26,326 nucleotides of DNA, from the NCBI GenBank assembly GCA_963642995.1, contig CAVIIZ010000023.1:1-26326 (forward strand). Direction: 5' to 3'. The stretch comes from CAVAWX01 sp963642995 (lineage in GTDB: Bacteria > Actinomycetota > Coriobacteriia > Coriobacteriales > QAMH01). A program made the translations under genes and the position numbers. The notes under the pieces were generated by a model, which did not search any database, was not told where the DNA came from, and was given only the letters and a program-made list of their open reading frames with translations. Positions 7,685-13,985 of the stretch are shown here, piece by piece. The first letter of the stretch is position 1. Each line of letters opens with the position of its first letter.

Positions 7685-8663
7685 AGCGCCTGGCCGCGAT
7701 CTTCATCCCCTCCAGCTCGGGGTCTTCTGCGCGCACATGCTCGATGAACTCCTCGGCATGCCCTTGCGACATCATGTTCGCCAGCTCGGCGACGTCTTCG
7801 TCCGTCGGCTCGATGCCGTAGTGCCGCGCCCACGCGTCCAGCGAATAGCCCTGCACGAGGGTCTCGCGCACCTGCATCATCAGCATCATCGAGAACTGCT
7901 GCTCGTTCATGCCCTGCTTGCCGATGAAATCCTCGAGGTCCATGCCCTGCCGGCGCGCCTGAGCCTCCCATCCGCGGCGCATCTCCTCGCGCGTGGCCTC
8001 GTAGAAGCGGTCCTCTATCTTTTCGTCGAATCGCTCGGTCAGGGCCTGCACCGCGCGCATGTTCTTCTCCTGCTCGACGCTGCGGGCGGCCTGCTCCTCC
8101 ATTTCCCGGCGCGTCTGCGCGCGGAACTCCTCCGCGCTTCGAAACGGCGGCAGGTGCTCGCGCACCCACTCGTCGGTGAACTCGGGGGCCTTCTTCTCCA
8201 TGATGGCCTGGAGCTTCACCTTCGCGTGGAAAGAATGCTCGGACGCATCGGACGGGCCGCTCGGGTCGGGCGCGTCGAAATCGAACTCGCGTTCGGCGCC
8301 CGGGCGCATGCCCAGCAAGGCACGGTCGAAGTCGATGGGCATGAAGCCTTCTCCCAGGGAGAGCAGACGCCCCTTCGAGCTGATGCCCTTCACCGTCTCG
8401 CCGTCGCGCGTGACCTCCAGGTCGATCCTCACCGTGTCCTTGGCTCGCGTCTCGCGCGGGTCTGCCTCGACGTAGTTCGCGCCCATCTGGTCGACGGCGG
8501 CGCGCATCTGCGCCTCGACCTGCTCGTCGCCTATCTCGATCGCGGGCATCTCGAACTCGACGGGCTCGTAGGAAGACAGCTCGTAGGCCGGCAGCTCCGC
8601 CGCGAATCGCCCCGCTTCCGCGTCCCGGCTTTTCCCCGCATCCGGCTTCTGCCGATCGGCCAT
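7641..8663 (-). CDS. Trigger-factor-like chaperone without ribosome-binding domain
   Basis: A 340-residue protein, about 90 shorter than typical trigger factor. After a polar N-terminus it enters a segment like the trigger-factor linker (PVEFEMPAIEIGDEQVEAQM), then an FKBP-type prolyl isomerase domain (KDTVRIDLEVTRDGETVKG, GEGFMPIDFDRALLGMRPGAEREFDF), then the helical chaperone domain (FTDEWVREHLPPFRSAEEFRAQTRREME onward). The N-terminal ribosome-docking domain with its GFRxGKxP loop is missing. A canonical trigger factor is usually encoded next to clpP, so this may be a second, cytosolic, ribosome-independent foldase. The ATG at 8663 follows GGGGAG by 7 bases, only 12 bases after mrp. Its end overlaps nadD. 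Confidence 0.85.
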   Translation of the reverse strand: MADRQKPDAGKSRDAEAGRFAAELPAYELSSYEPVEFEMPAIEIGDEQVEAQMRAAVDQMGANYVEADPRETRAKDTVRIDLEVTRDGETVKGISSKGRLLSLGEGFMPIDFDRALLGMRPGAEREFDFDAPDPSGPSDASEHSFHAKVKLQAIMEKKAPEFTDEWVREHLPPFRSAEEFRAQTRREMEEQAARSVEQEKNMRAVQALTERFDEKIEDRFYEATREEMRRGWEAQARRQGMDLEDFIGKQGMNEQQFSMMLMMQVRETLVQGYSLDAWARHYGIEPTDEDVAELANMMSQGHAEEFIEHVRAEDPELEGMKIAARRYAANKDLVARAKIR

Positions 8664-8675
8664 CTTGGCGCTCCC

Positions 8676-9488
8676 CTACAGTTTTTCCAGCTCGTCGGCG
8701 ATGCCTGCCAGCCAATCGCCCGCTATGTCTTCCACTTTGCCCGCATCGACTTGCGCCGAGATCTGCGGATCCATGGGCACGCGCGTCCAGGCCGCGACCC
8801 CCCTCTTCTCCGCGATGGACTCGACCTCGCTCTTGCCGAATATCTCGTGTTTCTTGCCGCAATCGGGGCACTCGTAGTACGACATGTTCTCGACCAGCCC
8901 GACGACGGGGATCTCCAAGGCCTCGGCCATGCGGATGGCCTTTTCCACGATCATGTTCACGAGCACCTGCGGCGCCGTCGCGACGACCACGCCGTTGACG
9001 GGGAACTGCTGGTAGACCGTCATGGGGACATCGCCCGTGCCCGGGGGCATGTCGATGAGCAGAAAGTCGAGCTCGCCCCAGGCGACGTCGCTGTAGAACT
9101 GGGTGAGCACGCTATTGAGCACCGGGCCGCGCCACAAGAAGGGCTGGGCCTCGTCGGAGGTGAGCATGTTGGTCGAGACGATGCGTATGCCCGTCTTGGT
9201 GGTGGCGGGCGCGAGCTTGTTGTTCTCGTCGACAGAGGGCGGCTCGTGGATGCCGAACGAGCGCGGGATGGAAGGTCCGGTGATGTCGCCGTCGAGTATG
9301 CCGACAGTGTGGCCGCGACGGGCCAGCTCGCAGGCCAGAAGCGAGGTGGTGAGCGACTTGCCCACGCCGCCCTTGCCGCTGGCGACGGCGATGACGTGCT
9401 TTGCCGAGCTGCCCTCGTTCATCTTCGGGCCGTCGTCTTTGGGGTGAATCGAGTAGTCGCCGTAGTCGCGCTCGCCGCATCCTGCCAT
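8676..9488 (-). CDS. mrp: Mrp/NBP35-family iron-sulfur cluster carrier ATPase
   Basis: A 270-residue P-loop protein. Family members bind and deliver 4Fe-4S clusters to apoproteins. The deviant Walker A SGKGGVGKS is at residues 37-45, followed by GILDGDITGPSIPRSFG, LLIDMPPGTGD, and the C-terminal CxxC pair in ECPDCGKKHEIFG that bridges the cluster at the dimer interface. It lacks the N-terminal DUF59 domain found in many Mrp proteins. An additional Cys4 in MAGCGERDY is common in anaerobe homologues. The start is taken at 9488 (ATG), with GGGAG upstream; the frame stays open to 9584 but the added residues look non-coding. It is the first gene of a seven-gene minus-strand string. Confidence 0.95.
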   Translation of the reverse strand: MAGCGERDYGDYSIHPKDDGPKMNEGSSAKHVIAVASGKGGVGKSLTTSLLACELARRGHTVGILDGDITGPSIPRSFGIHEPPSVDENNKLAPATTKTGIRIVSTNMLTSDEAQPFLWRGPVLNSVLTQFYSDVAWGELDFLLIDMPPGTGDVPMTVYQQFPVNGVVVATAPQVLVNMIVEKAIRMAEALEIPVVGLVENMSYYECPDCGKKHEIFGKSEVESIAEKRGVAAWTRVPMDPQISAQVDAGKVEDIAGDWLAGIADELEKL

Positions 9489-9622
9489 CGTGTCCGTCTC
9501 CCTCGCGCTCGTCGCCCATGCCGCGCCGTTTCCCGAAGCCGTCCGCTCGCGCCGCACCGAAAGACAGGAGGCGGGCGCGGGCAAACGCCGCGGGCGCGTC
9601 GGGCGCGGGCGGTTTTACCTTG

Positions 9623-9659
9623 CGTGAATTATCCCACCCGCGATTCGCCGTGAATTATC
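9623..9659. repeat. Two direct 11-base repeats, possible operator
   Basis: CGTGAATTATC occurs at 9623-9633 and again at 9649-9659, a period of 26 bases. Each copy reads GATAATTCACG on the mrp strand, so each includes a -10-like GATAAT. The arrangement could be tandem promoters or paired binding sites for a regulator. Confidence 0.5.
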
Positions 9660-9681
9660 TAGAATTAAAATAAATGCCAAA
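9654..9681 (-). promoter_or_regulatory. Candidate promoter of the mrp operon
   Basis: On the minus strand TTTGGC (9681-9676) and GATAAT (9659-9654) are 16 bases apart; TTGGCA shifted by one base would give a 15-base spacer. A start near 9647 gives a leader of about 160 bases before mrp. Confidence 0.4.
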
Positions 9682-9807
9682 CCGTTACGTTGCATGCCAC
9701 GGCGATGCCGAAGAAGCGAAAACGAACGGGCGAACGCGCGAGGTGCTGCGAAACGAGGCGAAACGTGCGCGGCGCCGCGGGAAGGCACGTTGCGGGGAGG
9801 GCGCGCC

Positions 9808-10164
9808 CTAGCTTTGCGCGTCGCTCGCCTTCAACGCCGCGATCTCTTCTTGCGTGATGTTGAATTCGACGCAATGCCGGCGGCGTTTTTCGTTCAAGTC
9901 CTTCCAGCGCAGGGCGCGGTTTGCCAGGCAGGCGACGAGCAAGACGAGAAGCGCGAGGCACCCGGCCTGCCAGATGGCGCCGGCCACCTCGAAAAGGCCG
10001 CGTGCCGCGAGCACGCCCGCGGCCGCGAGCAAGAAGACCAGCAGGGCCGCGAGCACGATGATGGAAAACGTGACGGAGCGCAGCTGCGCCTGCATGGACG
10101 CCGCGCGCTGCACTTCCCTGCGCCTCTTTTTACCCACATGCTCGACCATAGCCGTGCCGCGCAT
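9808..10164 (-). CDS. Small two-helix membrane protein of unknown function
   Basis: 118 residues from the ATG at 10164 (113 from ATG 10149; neither has a well-spaced ribosome binding site). A basic N-terminus (VGKKRRREVQR) leads into two predicted membrane segments, roughly residues 35-55 (FSIIVLAALLVFLLAAAGVL) and 62-82 (VAGAIWQAGCLALLVLLVACL). A charged cytoplasm-like tail follows, with RWKDLNEKRRRHCVEFNITQEEIAALK. I do not recognise the family. It stands alone between the mrp operon and an unknown gene, with its own -10 TACAAT at 10214-10209. Confidence 0.7.
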   Translation of the reverse strand: MRGTAMVEHVGKKRRREVQRAASMQAQLRSVTFSIIVLAALLVFLLAAAGVLAARGLFEVAGAIWQAGCLALLVLLVACLANRALRWKDLNEKRRRHCVEFNITQEEIAALKASDAQS

Positions 10165-10208
10165 CCCCCAAGAAAGGATTCCCTTTGATTCTCTCGATCT
10201 CGCGCCGT

Positions 10209-10238
10209 ATTGTAGGACGCGCAAAGCACACCCACCAA
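10209..10238 (-). promoter_or_regulatory. Candidate promoter of the small membrane protein
   Basis: On the minus strand TTGGTG (10238-10233) is 18 bases from TACAAT (10214-10209). The resulting leader of about 37 bases contains AAAGG-GAAT-CCTTT, a short inverted repeat. Confidence 0.45.
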
Positions 10239-10315
10239 TATTTCACGAAAAGCAAAGCGGGCGTCCACATGTCGTGTGCGGACGCACGCGAACGGCGAGA
10301 AGGCCGCGGGCGGTG

Positions 10316-10358
10316 AAAAAGGGACGGGCGTGTCCGCGGCGCCTCGCCGCGGCGCCCG
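10316..10358 (-). terminator. Strong terminator after the unknown gene at 10390
   Basis: On the minus strand, an outer stem CGGGCG/CGCCCG (10358-10353 with 10330-10325) encloses an inner 8-bp stem CCGCGGCG/CGCCGCGG (10352-10345 with 10341-10334, 3-base loop). It is followed by TCCC and five T residues (10320-10316). Confidence 0.75.
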
Positions 10359-10389
10359 CAAAACGGCGCGGCCAGGGCGAAGAGAAGCG

Positions 10390-10830
10390 CTACAGGGAGT
10401 TTTGCAGCGCCAAGACCAGCTCCTCGTAGCCGTCCGGCCAGGCGTTCTCGCCCTCGGCCACGTACGGCTCGGGCACGTCTCCTGCCGCATCTGCGGAAAA
10501 CTCGATCTCCAGGCGCCATTCCTGCGGGTCGAGCGAGAAGCTGCCCTGGACGGGGCGGTAGACGCGGTCGAGGTCGAAGGCGCCGTGCTCGTCGAGGGCG
10601 GCGATGTAGGCGCGCGCGGACGCCTCGTCGAGCTCTTCGTCACGGCATTCGGGCTCGTTGAAGCGCAGGCGCAGCTGGCCGCCGCCGGCAACGGGCCGGT
10701 ACGCGGCCGAACGCGGGTCGGGGTGGGGGTAGCCCTGCTCGATAAAGCGCAGCTGCGCCACGCGCTCGTAGCAGCGCAACTCGGAAGCGACGACGCGCGA
10801 CTGCGCCGCGCCTGCGGGCTTGTCCATCAT
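10390..10830 (-). CDS. Conserved-looking protein of unknown function
   Basis: 146 residues from the ATG at 10830, which has GGAG 8 bases upstream; a further ATG at 10854 lacks such a site. The protein is soluble and acidic, with no membrane segment or signal peptide. Visible stretches include SELRCYERVAQLRFIEQGYPHPDP, QLRLRFNEPECRDEELDEASARAYIAALDEHGAFDLDRVYRPVQGSF and a C-terminal WPDGYEELVLALQNSL. The mixed strand/helix pattern and third-position GC bias look like a real gene. I do not recognise a family. It lies 150 bases downstream of the radical SAM gene on the same strand and is closed by a strong terminator. Confidence 0.75.
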   Translation of the reverse strand: MMDKPAGAAQSRVVASELRCYERVAQLRFIEQGYPHPDPRSAAYRPVAGGGQLRLRFNEPECRDEELDEASARAYIAALDEHGAFDLDRVYRPVQGSFSLDPQEWRLEIEFSADAAGDVPEPYVAEGENAWPDGYEELVLALQNSL

Positions 10831-10889
10831 GCAGCCTTCTCCTTCACCATCCAAACGAGATGCATCCTTGCAGGACGCACATCACCGCA

Positions 10890-10935
10890 CGTGCCGCCTC
10901 CGTCTTGCGATGCGCCGCGAGACGGAGGCGGCACG
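10890..10935 (-). repeat. Long perfect inverted repeat between two minus-strand genes
   Basis: CGTGCCGCCTCCGTCT (10890-10905) and its exact complement (10920-10935) form a 16-bp stem with a 14-base loop, between the radical SAM gene and the next gene. No T tract follows on the minus strand, so it is not a standard terminator. It may be an mRNA-stabilising or Rho-linked hairpin, or a dispersed palindromic element. Confidence 0.7.
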
Positions 10936-10980
10936 CTGCTGCACATCGAATGCACGCGCAGGGGCGCGCGGCGCATGTGC

Positions 10981-12360
10981 CTAGTGGCTGAACGCCCCCA
11001 TCTTGTGGTCGGCCTCCCAGAGCCTCTCGGCCGTGGGCTGCCAATTTGCCGCATAGCGCTTGCAGCGGTCGCACAAGTCGTCGACCGTCTCGACGGCCTC
11101 GAGATTGGACGAATGCGCGCCTGTCTCGTGCACCAGCTCGCGCAGCGCGTCCGGGTTCTCCAGAAACGGGCATGGGCGCAGCATGTTGTCGTTGAAGGGC
11201 TGGCCGTCGTGGTAGGCCTTGAACAGCGGGCGCTGCAAGCCCTCGAGCAGCGAGACCTCGTGGATGTTCGAGTCGCTGAAGTGCACGAACACACAGGGGT
11301 CCATGTCGCCTGCCGCGTTGATGTGCAGGTAGCGCCGCCCGCCGGCGATGCAGCCTTGCACATACTGGCCGTCGTTTTGGAAGTCCATGGGAAAGATCGC
11401 CTTGCTGTGCTCGCGGTACTCGCGGATCTTGCGGTACATCCCCTCGCGCTGCTCGGGCGTGCACATCAGGTCCACGTTCGCGTCCGAGCCCACGGGCATG
11501 TAGTGGAAGTACCACACGAACATCGCGCCCCAGTCGATGAGCTTGTCGATGTAGTCGGGACTGGACACCGCGTCGTAGTTTTGCGAGGTGTAGCAGCACG
11601 AGATGCCAAACGGCAGGCCGGCCTCCTTCAGCAGCGCCATGGCCTGCTCCACGCGCTCGTAGACGCTGTAGTCCACACCCTCGCTGCGGCGCGCGTCGGT
11701 GGTTTCCTTGTTGCCCTCCTGGCTGATGGCGGGCACGAAGTTCTTCACCCGCAGCAGGTCCTCGCAGAACTTCTCGTCGATGAGGGTCGCGTTGGTGAAG
11801 CACAAGAAGATGCAGTCGTTGTGCTTCTCGCACAGCCGGATGATGTCGTCTTTGCGCACCAGCGGCTCGCCGCCCGTGTAGATGTACATGTAGATGCCCA
11901 GCTCTTTGCCCTGGACGATGATGTCGTCGATATCGTCGAAGGAAAGGCTGAGCCGGTTGCCGTAGTCGGCCGCCCAGCAGCCCTTGCAATGCAGGTTGCA
12001 GGCGCTGGTCGGGTCGAGGAGGATGGCCCAGGGGATGTTGCAATCGTATTTCTCGCGCAACTCGACTTGCTTTTGCCAGCCCTCGACGTTGACGTGCAGG
12101 TAGAAGTTCTCGATGATCTTGTCCAACACGGCGGGGTCTGTCTGCTTGAGCGCGCGCAAGACGAGCTGGTAGACATTGGACTCGGGATCGCCCAGATAGT
12201 CGTTCACGATCTGCATCTGCGCGGGAAACGAGCGCTTGCCCAGCTTGGTTATCAGGCTCAAGAGTTTCGGCATGTTCTTGTCCGGGTTCTTGTGAACCAT
12301 CTTCAGCGCGGATTTGATGCCGAAATCCGCCAGTTGTTCCTTCACCATGTGCTCCTTCAT
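10981..12360 (-). CDS. Radical SAM protein with SPASM-like C-terminus
   Basis: A 459-residue protein. The CxxxCxxC cluster motif is CNLHCKGC, with Cys121, Cys125 and Cys128 from the ATG at 12360. YTGGEPLVRKDD follows as the GGEP SAM-binding motif. An N-terminal helical region of ~110 residues (KMVHKNPDKNMPKLL and VLDKIIENFYLHV) precedes the barrel. After the barrel, GCIAGGRRYLHINAAGDMDPCVF, LRPCPFLENPDALREL and CDRCKRYAANW provide Cys residues for one or two auxiliary clusters, as in SPASM proteins. The substrate is unknown; no precursor peptide is seen nearby. The start may instead be ATG 12348, which has AAGGAG but only a 3-base gap; neither site is ideal. Confidence 0.88.
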   Translation of the reverse strand: MKEHMVKEQLADFGIKSALKMVHKNPDKNMPKLLSLITKLGKRSFPAQMQIVNDYLGDPESNVYQLVLRALKQTDPAVLDKIIENFYLHVNVEGWQKQVELREKYDCNIPWAILLDPTSACNLHCKGCWAADYGNRLSLSFDDIDDIIVQGKELGIYMYIYTGGEPLVRKDDIIRLCEKHNDCIFLCFTNATLIDEKFCEDLLRVKNFVPAISQEGNKETTDARRSEGVDYSVYERVEQAMALLKEAGLPFGISCCYTSQNYDAVSSPDYIDKLIDWGAMFVWYFHYMPVGSDANVDLMCTPEQREGMYRKIREYREHSKAIFPMDFQNDGQYVQGCIAGGRRYLHINAAGDMDPCVFVHFSDSNIHEVSLLEGLQRPLFKAYHDGQPFNDNMLRPCPFLENPDALRELVHETGAHSSNLEAVETVDDLCDRCKRYAANWQPTAERLWEADHKMGAFSH

Positions 12361-12596
12361 GTCTCTAAAGCGGCCGCATGCGCGGTGCACGGCCTTGCGC
12401 CGCCGGGGCAGCGGTTCGTGCACGTGCTCTTGCTGTTGACCCCCTCGGTGCCGACTATAGTACGCGAACCCGGCGCATAAATGCACGCGTTTCTTCAAAC
12501 GACGAAAGCAACACAAGAGGGACGGCCCCATGGAAACGAGAGGGCCCGCAACGCGCCGGAAGGGGGAGGCGCAATGCGAGCCGCTAAGAGAGAGGA
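12361..12596. promoter_or_regulatory. Promoter region of the radical SAM gene
   Basis: Upstream of the radical SAM gene the minus strand has a -10-like TACTAT (12462-12457) about 95 bases before the start, with no good -35. On the plus strand TTGACC (12436-12441) lies only 14-16 bases before TATAGT/TAGTAC, too close for a normal promoter but a possible source of transcripts into the leader at 12597. No gene is seen in this stretch. Confidence 0.35.
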
Positions 12597-12665
12597 AAGT
12601 TAGTTATCGCTAACTTCAAGGAGCACTCTACATGAAGAAGTTAGCAAATGCAAACTTTTTTTTTT
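12597..12665 (+). promoter_or_regulatory. Attenuator-like leader with competing hairpins and terminator
   Basis: Four short segments are mutually complementary in series. A is AAGTTAG (12597-12603); B is GCTAACTTC (12609-12617); C is GAAGTTAGC (12637-12645); D is GCAAACTT (12650-12657). A pairs with B (7 bp). B pairs with C (9 bp, perfect), looping out a Shine-Dalgarno AAGGAG (12618-12623) and an ATG. C pairs with D (one A-A mismatch, AAAT loop), directly followed by ten T residues (12656-12665), a classic intrinsic terminator. What it would control is not clear; the next gene starts 234 bases downstream. Confidence 0.6.
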
Positions 12666-12667
12666 GA
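12632..12667 (+). CDS. Possible 11-residue leader peptide
   Basis: ATG at 12632 is preceded by AAGGAG with an 8-base spacer, the best-placed ribosome binding site in this gap. The frame encodes MKKLANANFFF and stops at TGA (12665-12667). Its first codons lie inside arm C of the terminator, so an initiating ribosome would disrupt the terminator. The three Phe codons are simply the T tract of the terminator. It could also be a chance frame. Confidence 0.4.
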   Translation: MKKLANANFFF

Positions 12668-12898
12668 AAAAATCCTGCGCCCGTCCCTCTCGCGCGATGT
12701 GCCCCGTCTTTGCGCCCTGCCCTGTCCTGCCCTGTCCTGCTTTGCGCCACATGCCGCTTTGCCGGGTGATGCGGCGCGTGCCGCGGGAAAAACGACGCGG
12801 GAAGCGGGATATGCACGTGAGATAGAATCGGGCTGCGGACGCCGGCGCCTTTCCATGCGGGCGGCGAGAGGCGAAAACGAGAGACGGGAGACAAGGCG
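12668..12898. other. Gap between leader element and EFR1-like gene
   Basis: No gene is evident. A perfect 10-base tandem duplication, CCTGTCCTGC twice, lies at 12721-12740. A -10-like TAGAAT near 12822-12827 could serve the downstream gene but has no clear -35. Confidence 0.35.
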
Positions 12899-13726
12899 AT
12901 GATCTTCTATTTCACCGCGACGGGAAACAGCCTGCACGCGGCGCGCGCGATCGCCGAGGCGACGAGAGACGAGCTGCGCAGCATCCCGCAGGAGATGAAC
13001 GGGGCGGACGGCGGAAGGCGGCTTGCGGCACGGCGGCGCTACGAAGACGAGGCGATCGGCTTCGTCATGCCCGTCTACGCGCACGACCTCGCCCCGATCG
13101 CGGCGCGCTTCATCGAGCAGGGCGACTTCTCGGCCGGCTACGTCTTCGCGGTCCTCACCTACGGCAACCGCGCGGGATGCGCCGTCGAGGCCTGCGAGAG
13201 GCGACTGGGAGCAGCCGGCGTGCACCTCGACTACGCCGAGACCTTGCTCATGGCGGACAACTGGCTGCCGAGCTACGACGCGGGCGAGCAGGCGAGGATG
13301 GAGAAAGGCGAAGCGGGCCATCTCGCGCGCATCGCCGCGGAGGTCGCCTCGCGAAAACGCCACGTGCGCCCTGCAACCGAAGCCGACCGCGCGGCAGACG
13401 ACGACCTCTTCTCGAAGGGCTTCTCGTTTGCCACCTTGTGCGACATGGACTTCCTGAGCCCGCTTTTACGCGTGCGCGACGACTGCACAGGCTGCGGCAC
13501 CTGCGCCAGGGTGTGCCCCGCGGGATGCATCCGCGCAGACGGCGGGCGGGCGCGGCGCGATGCGACGGCAGGCCTCGGGTGCACCGCATGCCTCGCCTGC
13601 ATCCACGCATGCCCGCACCACGCCATCGAGATGCCGAAAGGCGAGGCCAACCCGCAGGCGCGCTACCGCCACGAGGGCATATCGTTGCGCGATTTGATCG
13701 AGGCGAATTGCCGGACGGGCGCGTGA
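12899..13726 (+). CDS. EFR1-family flavodoxin/ferredoxin fusion
   Basis: A 275-residue protein with an N-terminal flavodoxin-like domain and a C-terminal double 4Fe-4S ferredoxin. MIFYFTATGNSLHAARAIAE at the N-terminus is the FMN phosphate-binding loop. FVMPVYAHDLAPIAARFIE and YVFAVLTYGNRAG continue the flavodoxin fold. Two full cluster motifs follow: CTGCGTCARVCPAGCI at about residues 197-212 and CTACLACIHACPHHAIEM at about 228-245, each with four Cys. EFR1-type proteins are presumed electron carriers in anaerobes; the partner is unknown. GGGAG about 9 bases before the ATG supports the start. It precedes a tRNA gene on the same strand. Confidence 0.9.
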   Translation: MIFYFTATGNSLHAARAIAEATRDELRSIPQEMNGADGGRRLAARRRYEDEAIGFVMPVYAHDLAPIAARFIEQGDFSAGYVFAVLTYGNRAGCAVEACERRLGAAGVHLDYAETLLMADNWLPSYDAGEQARMEKGEAGHLARIAAEVASRKRHVRPATEADRAADDDLFSKGFSFATLCDMDFLSPLLRVRDDCTGCGTCARVCPAGCIRADGGRARRDATAGLGCTACLACIHACPHHAIEMPKGEANPQARYRHEGISLRDLIEANCRTGA

Positions 13727-13850
13727 ACGGGATCCGGACGGGACGCATGGACGAAGCTCGGGGGCAAAACGCGGCCGGGGGCATGGGATGGCACGCACGG
13801 CCGAGCAGTCGGCGACGTCGGCGCATGCGGCCGAGCGTGCGCCCTCTTCG

Positions 13851-13859
13851 TGCTACACT
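13851..13859 (+). promoter_or_regulatory. Extended -10 promoter of the tRNA gene
   Basis: TGC followed by TACACT (13854-13859) gives an extended -10 element 19 bases before the tRNA. The -35 region has no recognisable TTGACA-like hexamer. Confidence 0.5.
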
Positions 13860-13878
13860 CCACAGACGCGAGTGGCAT

Positions 13879-13953
13879 GCCAGCGTGGCGCAACGGTAGC
13901 GCAGCGGTTTTGTAAACCGTTTGTTGCAGGTTCGATTCCTGTCGCTGGCTCCA
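13879..13953 (+). tRNA. tRNA-Thr (anticodon UGU)
   Basis: A complete cloverleaf can be folded. The acceptor stem is GCCAGCG with CGCTGGC. The anticodon stem is GCGGT/ACCGT with loop TTTGTAA, giving anticodon TGT for codon ACA. The T arm is GCAGG-TTCGATT-CCTGT. The discriminator is T and the CCA end is encoded. It is followed 32 bases later by cysS. Confidence 0.95.
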
Positions 13954-13985
13954 TCTTTCCTTTCCCGAGAGACGACGAGAGGGCT

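Larger units (their letters stand above)
9489..9807. other. Promoter region of the mrp operon
   Basis: 319 bases upstream of mrp and downstream of a small membrane protein gene. The part near 9615-9690 is AT-rich against its surroundings and holds the repeats and promoter candidate listed separately. The remainder is GC-rich and shows no gene; AGGGCGCGCCCT straddles the stop of the membrane protein gene but has no T tract. Confidence 0.5.

Noticed and set aside
4489..9653. Several long plus-strand open frames opposite the mrp-to-gatD genes
   Set aside because: High-GC antisense frames with low-complexity Arg/His/Val-rich translations and no motifs. The minus-strand genes have clear families.
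10276..12480. 734-codon plus-strand frame opposite the radical SAM gene
   Set aside because: Codon shadow of the minus-strand gene; no recognisable domain.
12597..12616. DtxR/IdeR iron box
   Set aside because: The arms AAGTTAG/CTAACTT resemble the half sites, but the spacer is six bases instead of one. The RNA-hairpin reading explains it better.
12632..12667. Phe-dependent translational attenuation because of three Phe codons
   Set aside because: The codons are the terminator's T tract, after the stem. Stalling there could not control the hairpin as in pheA-type leaders.
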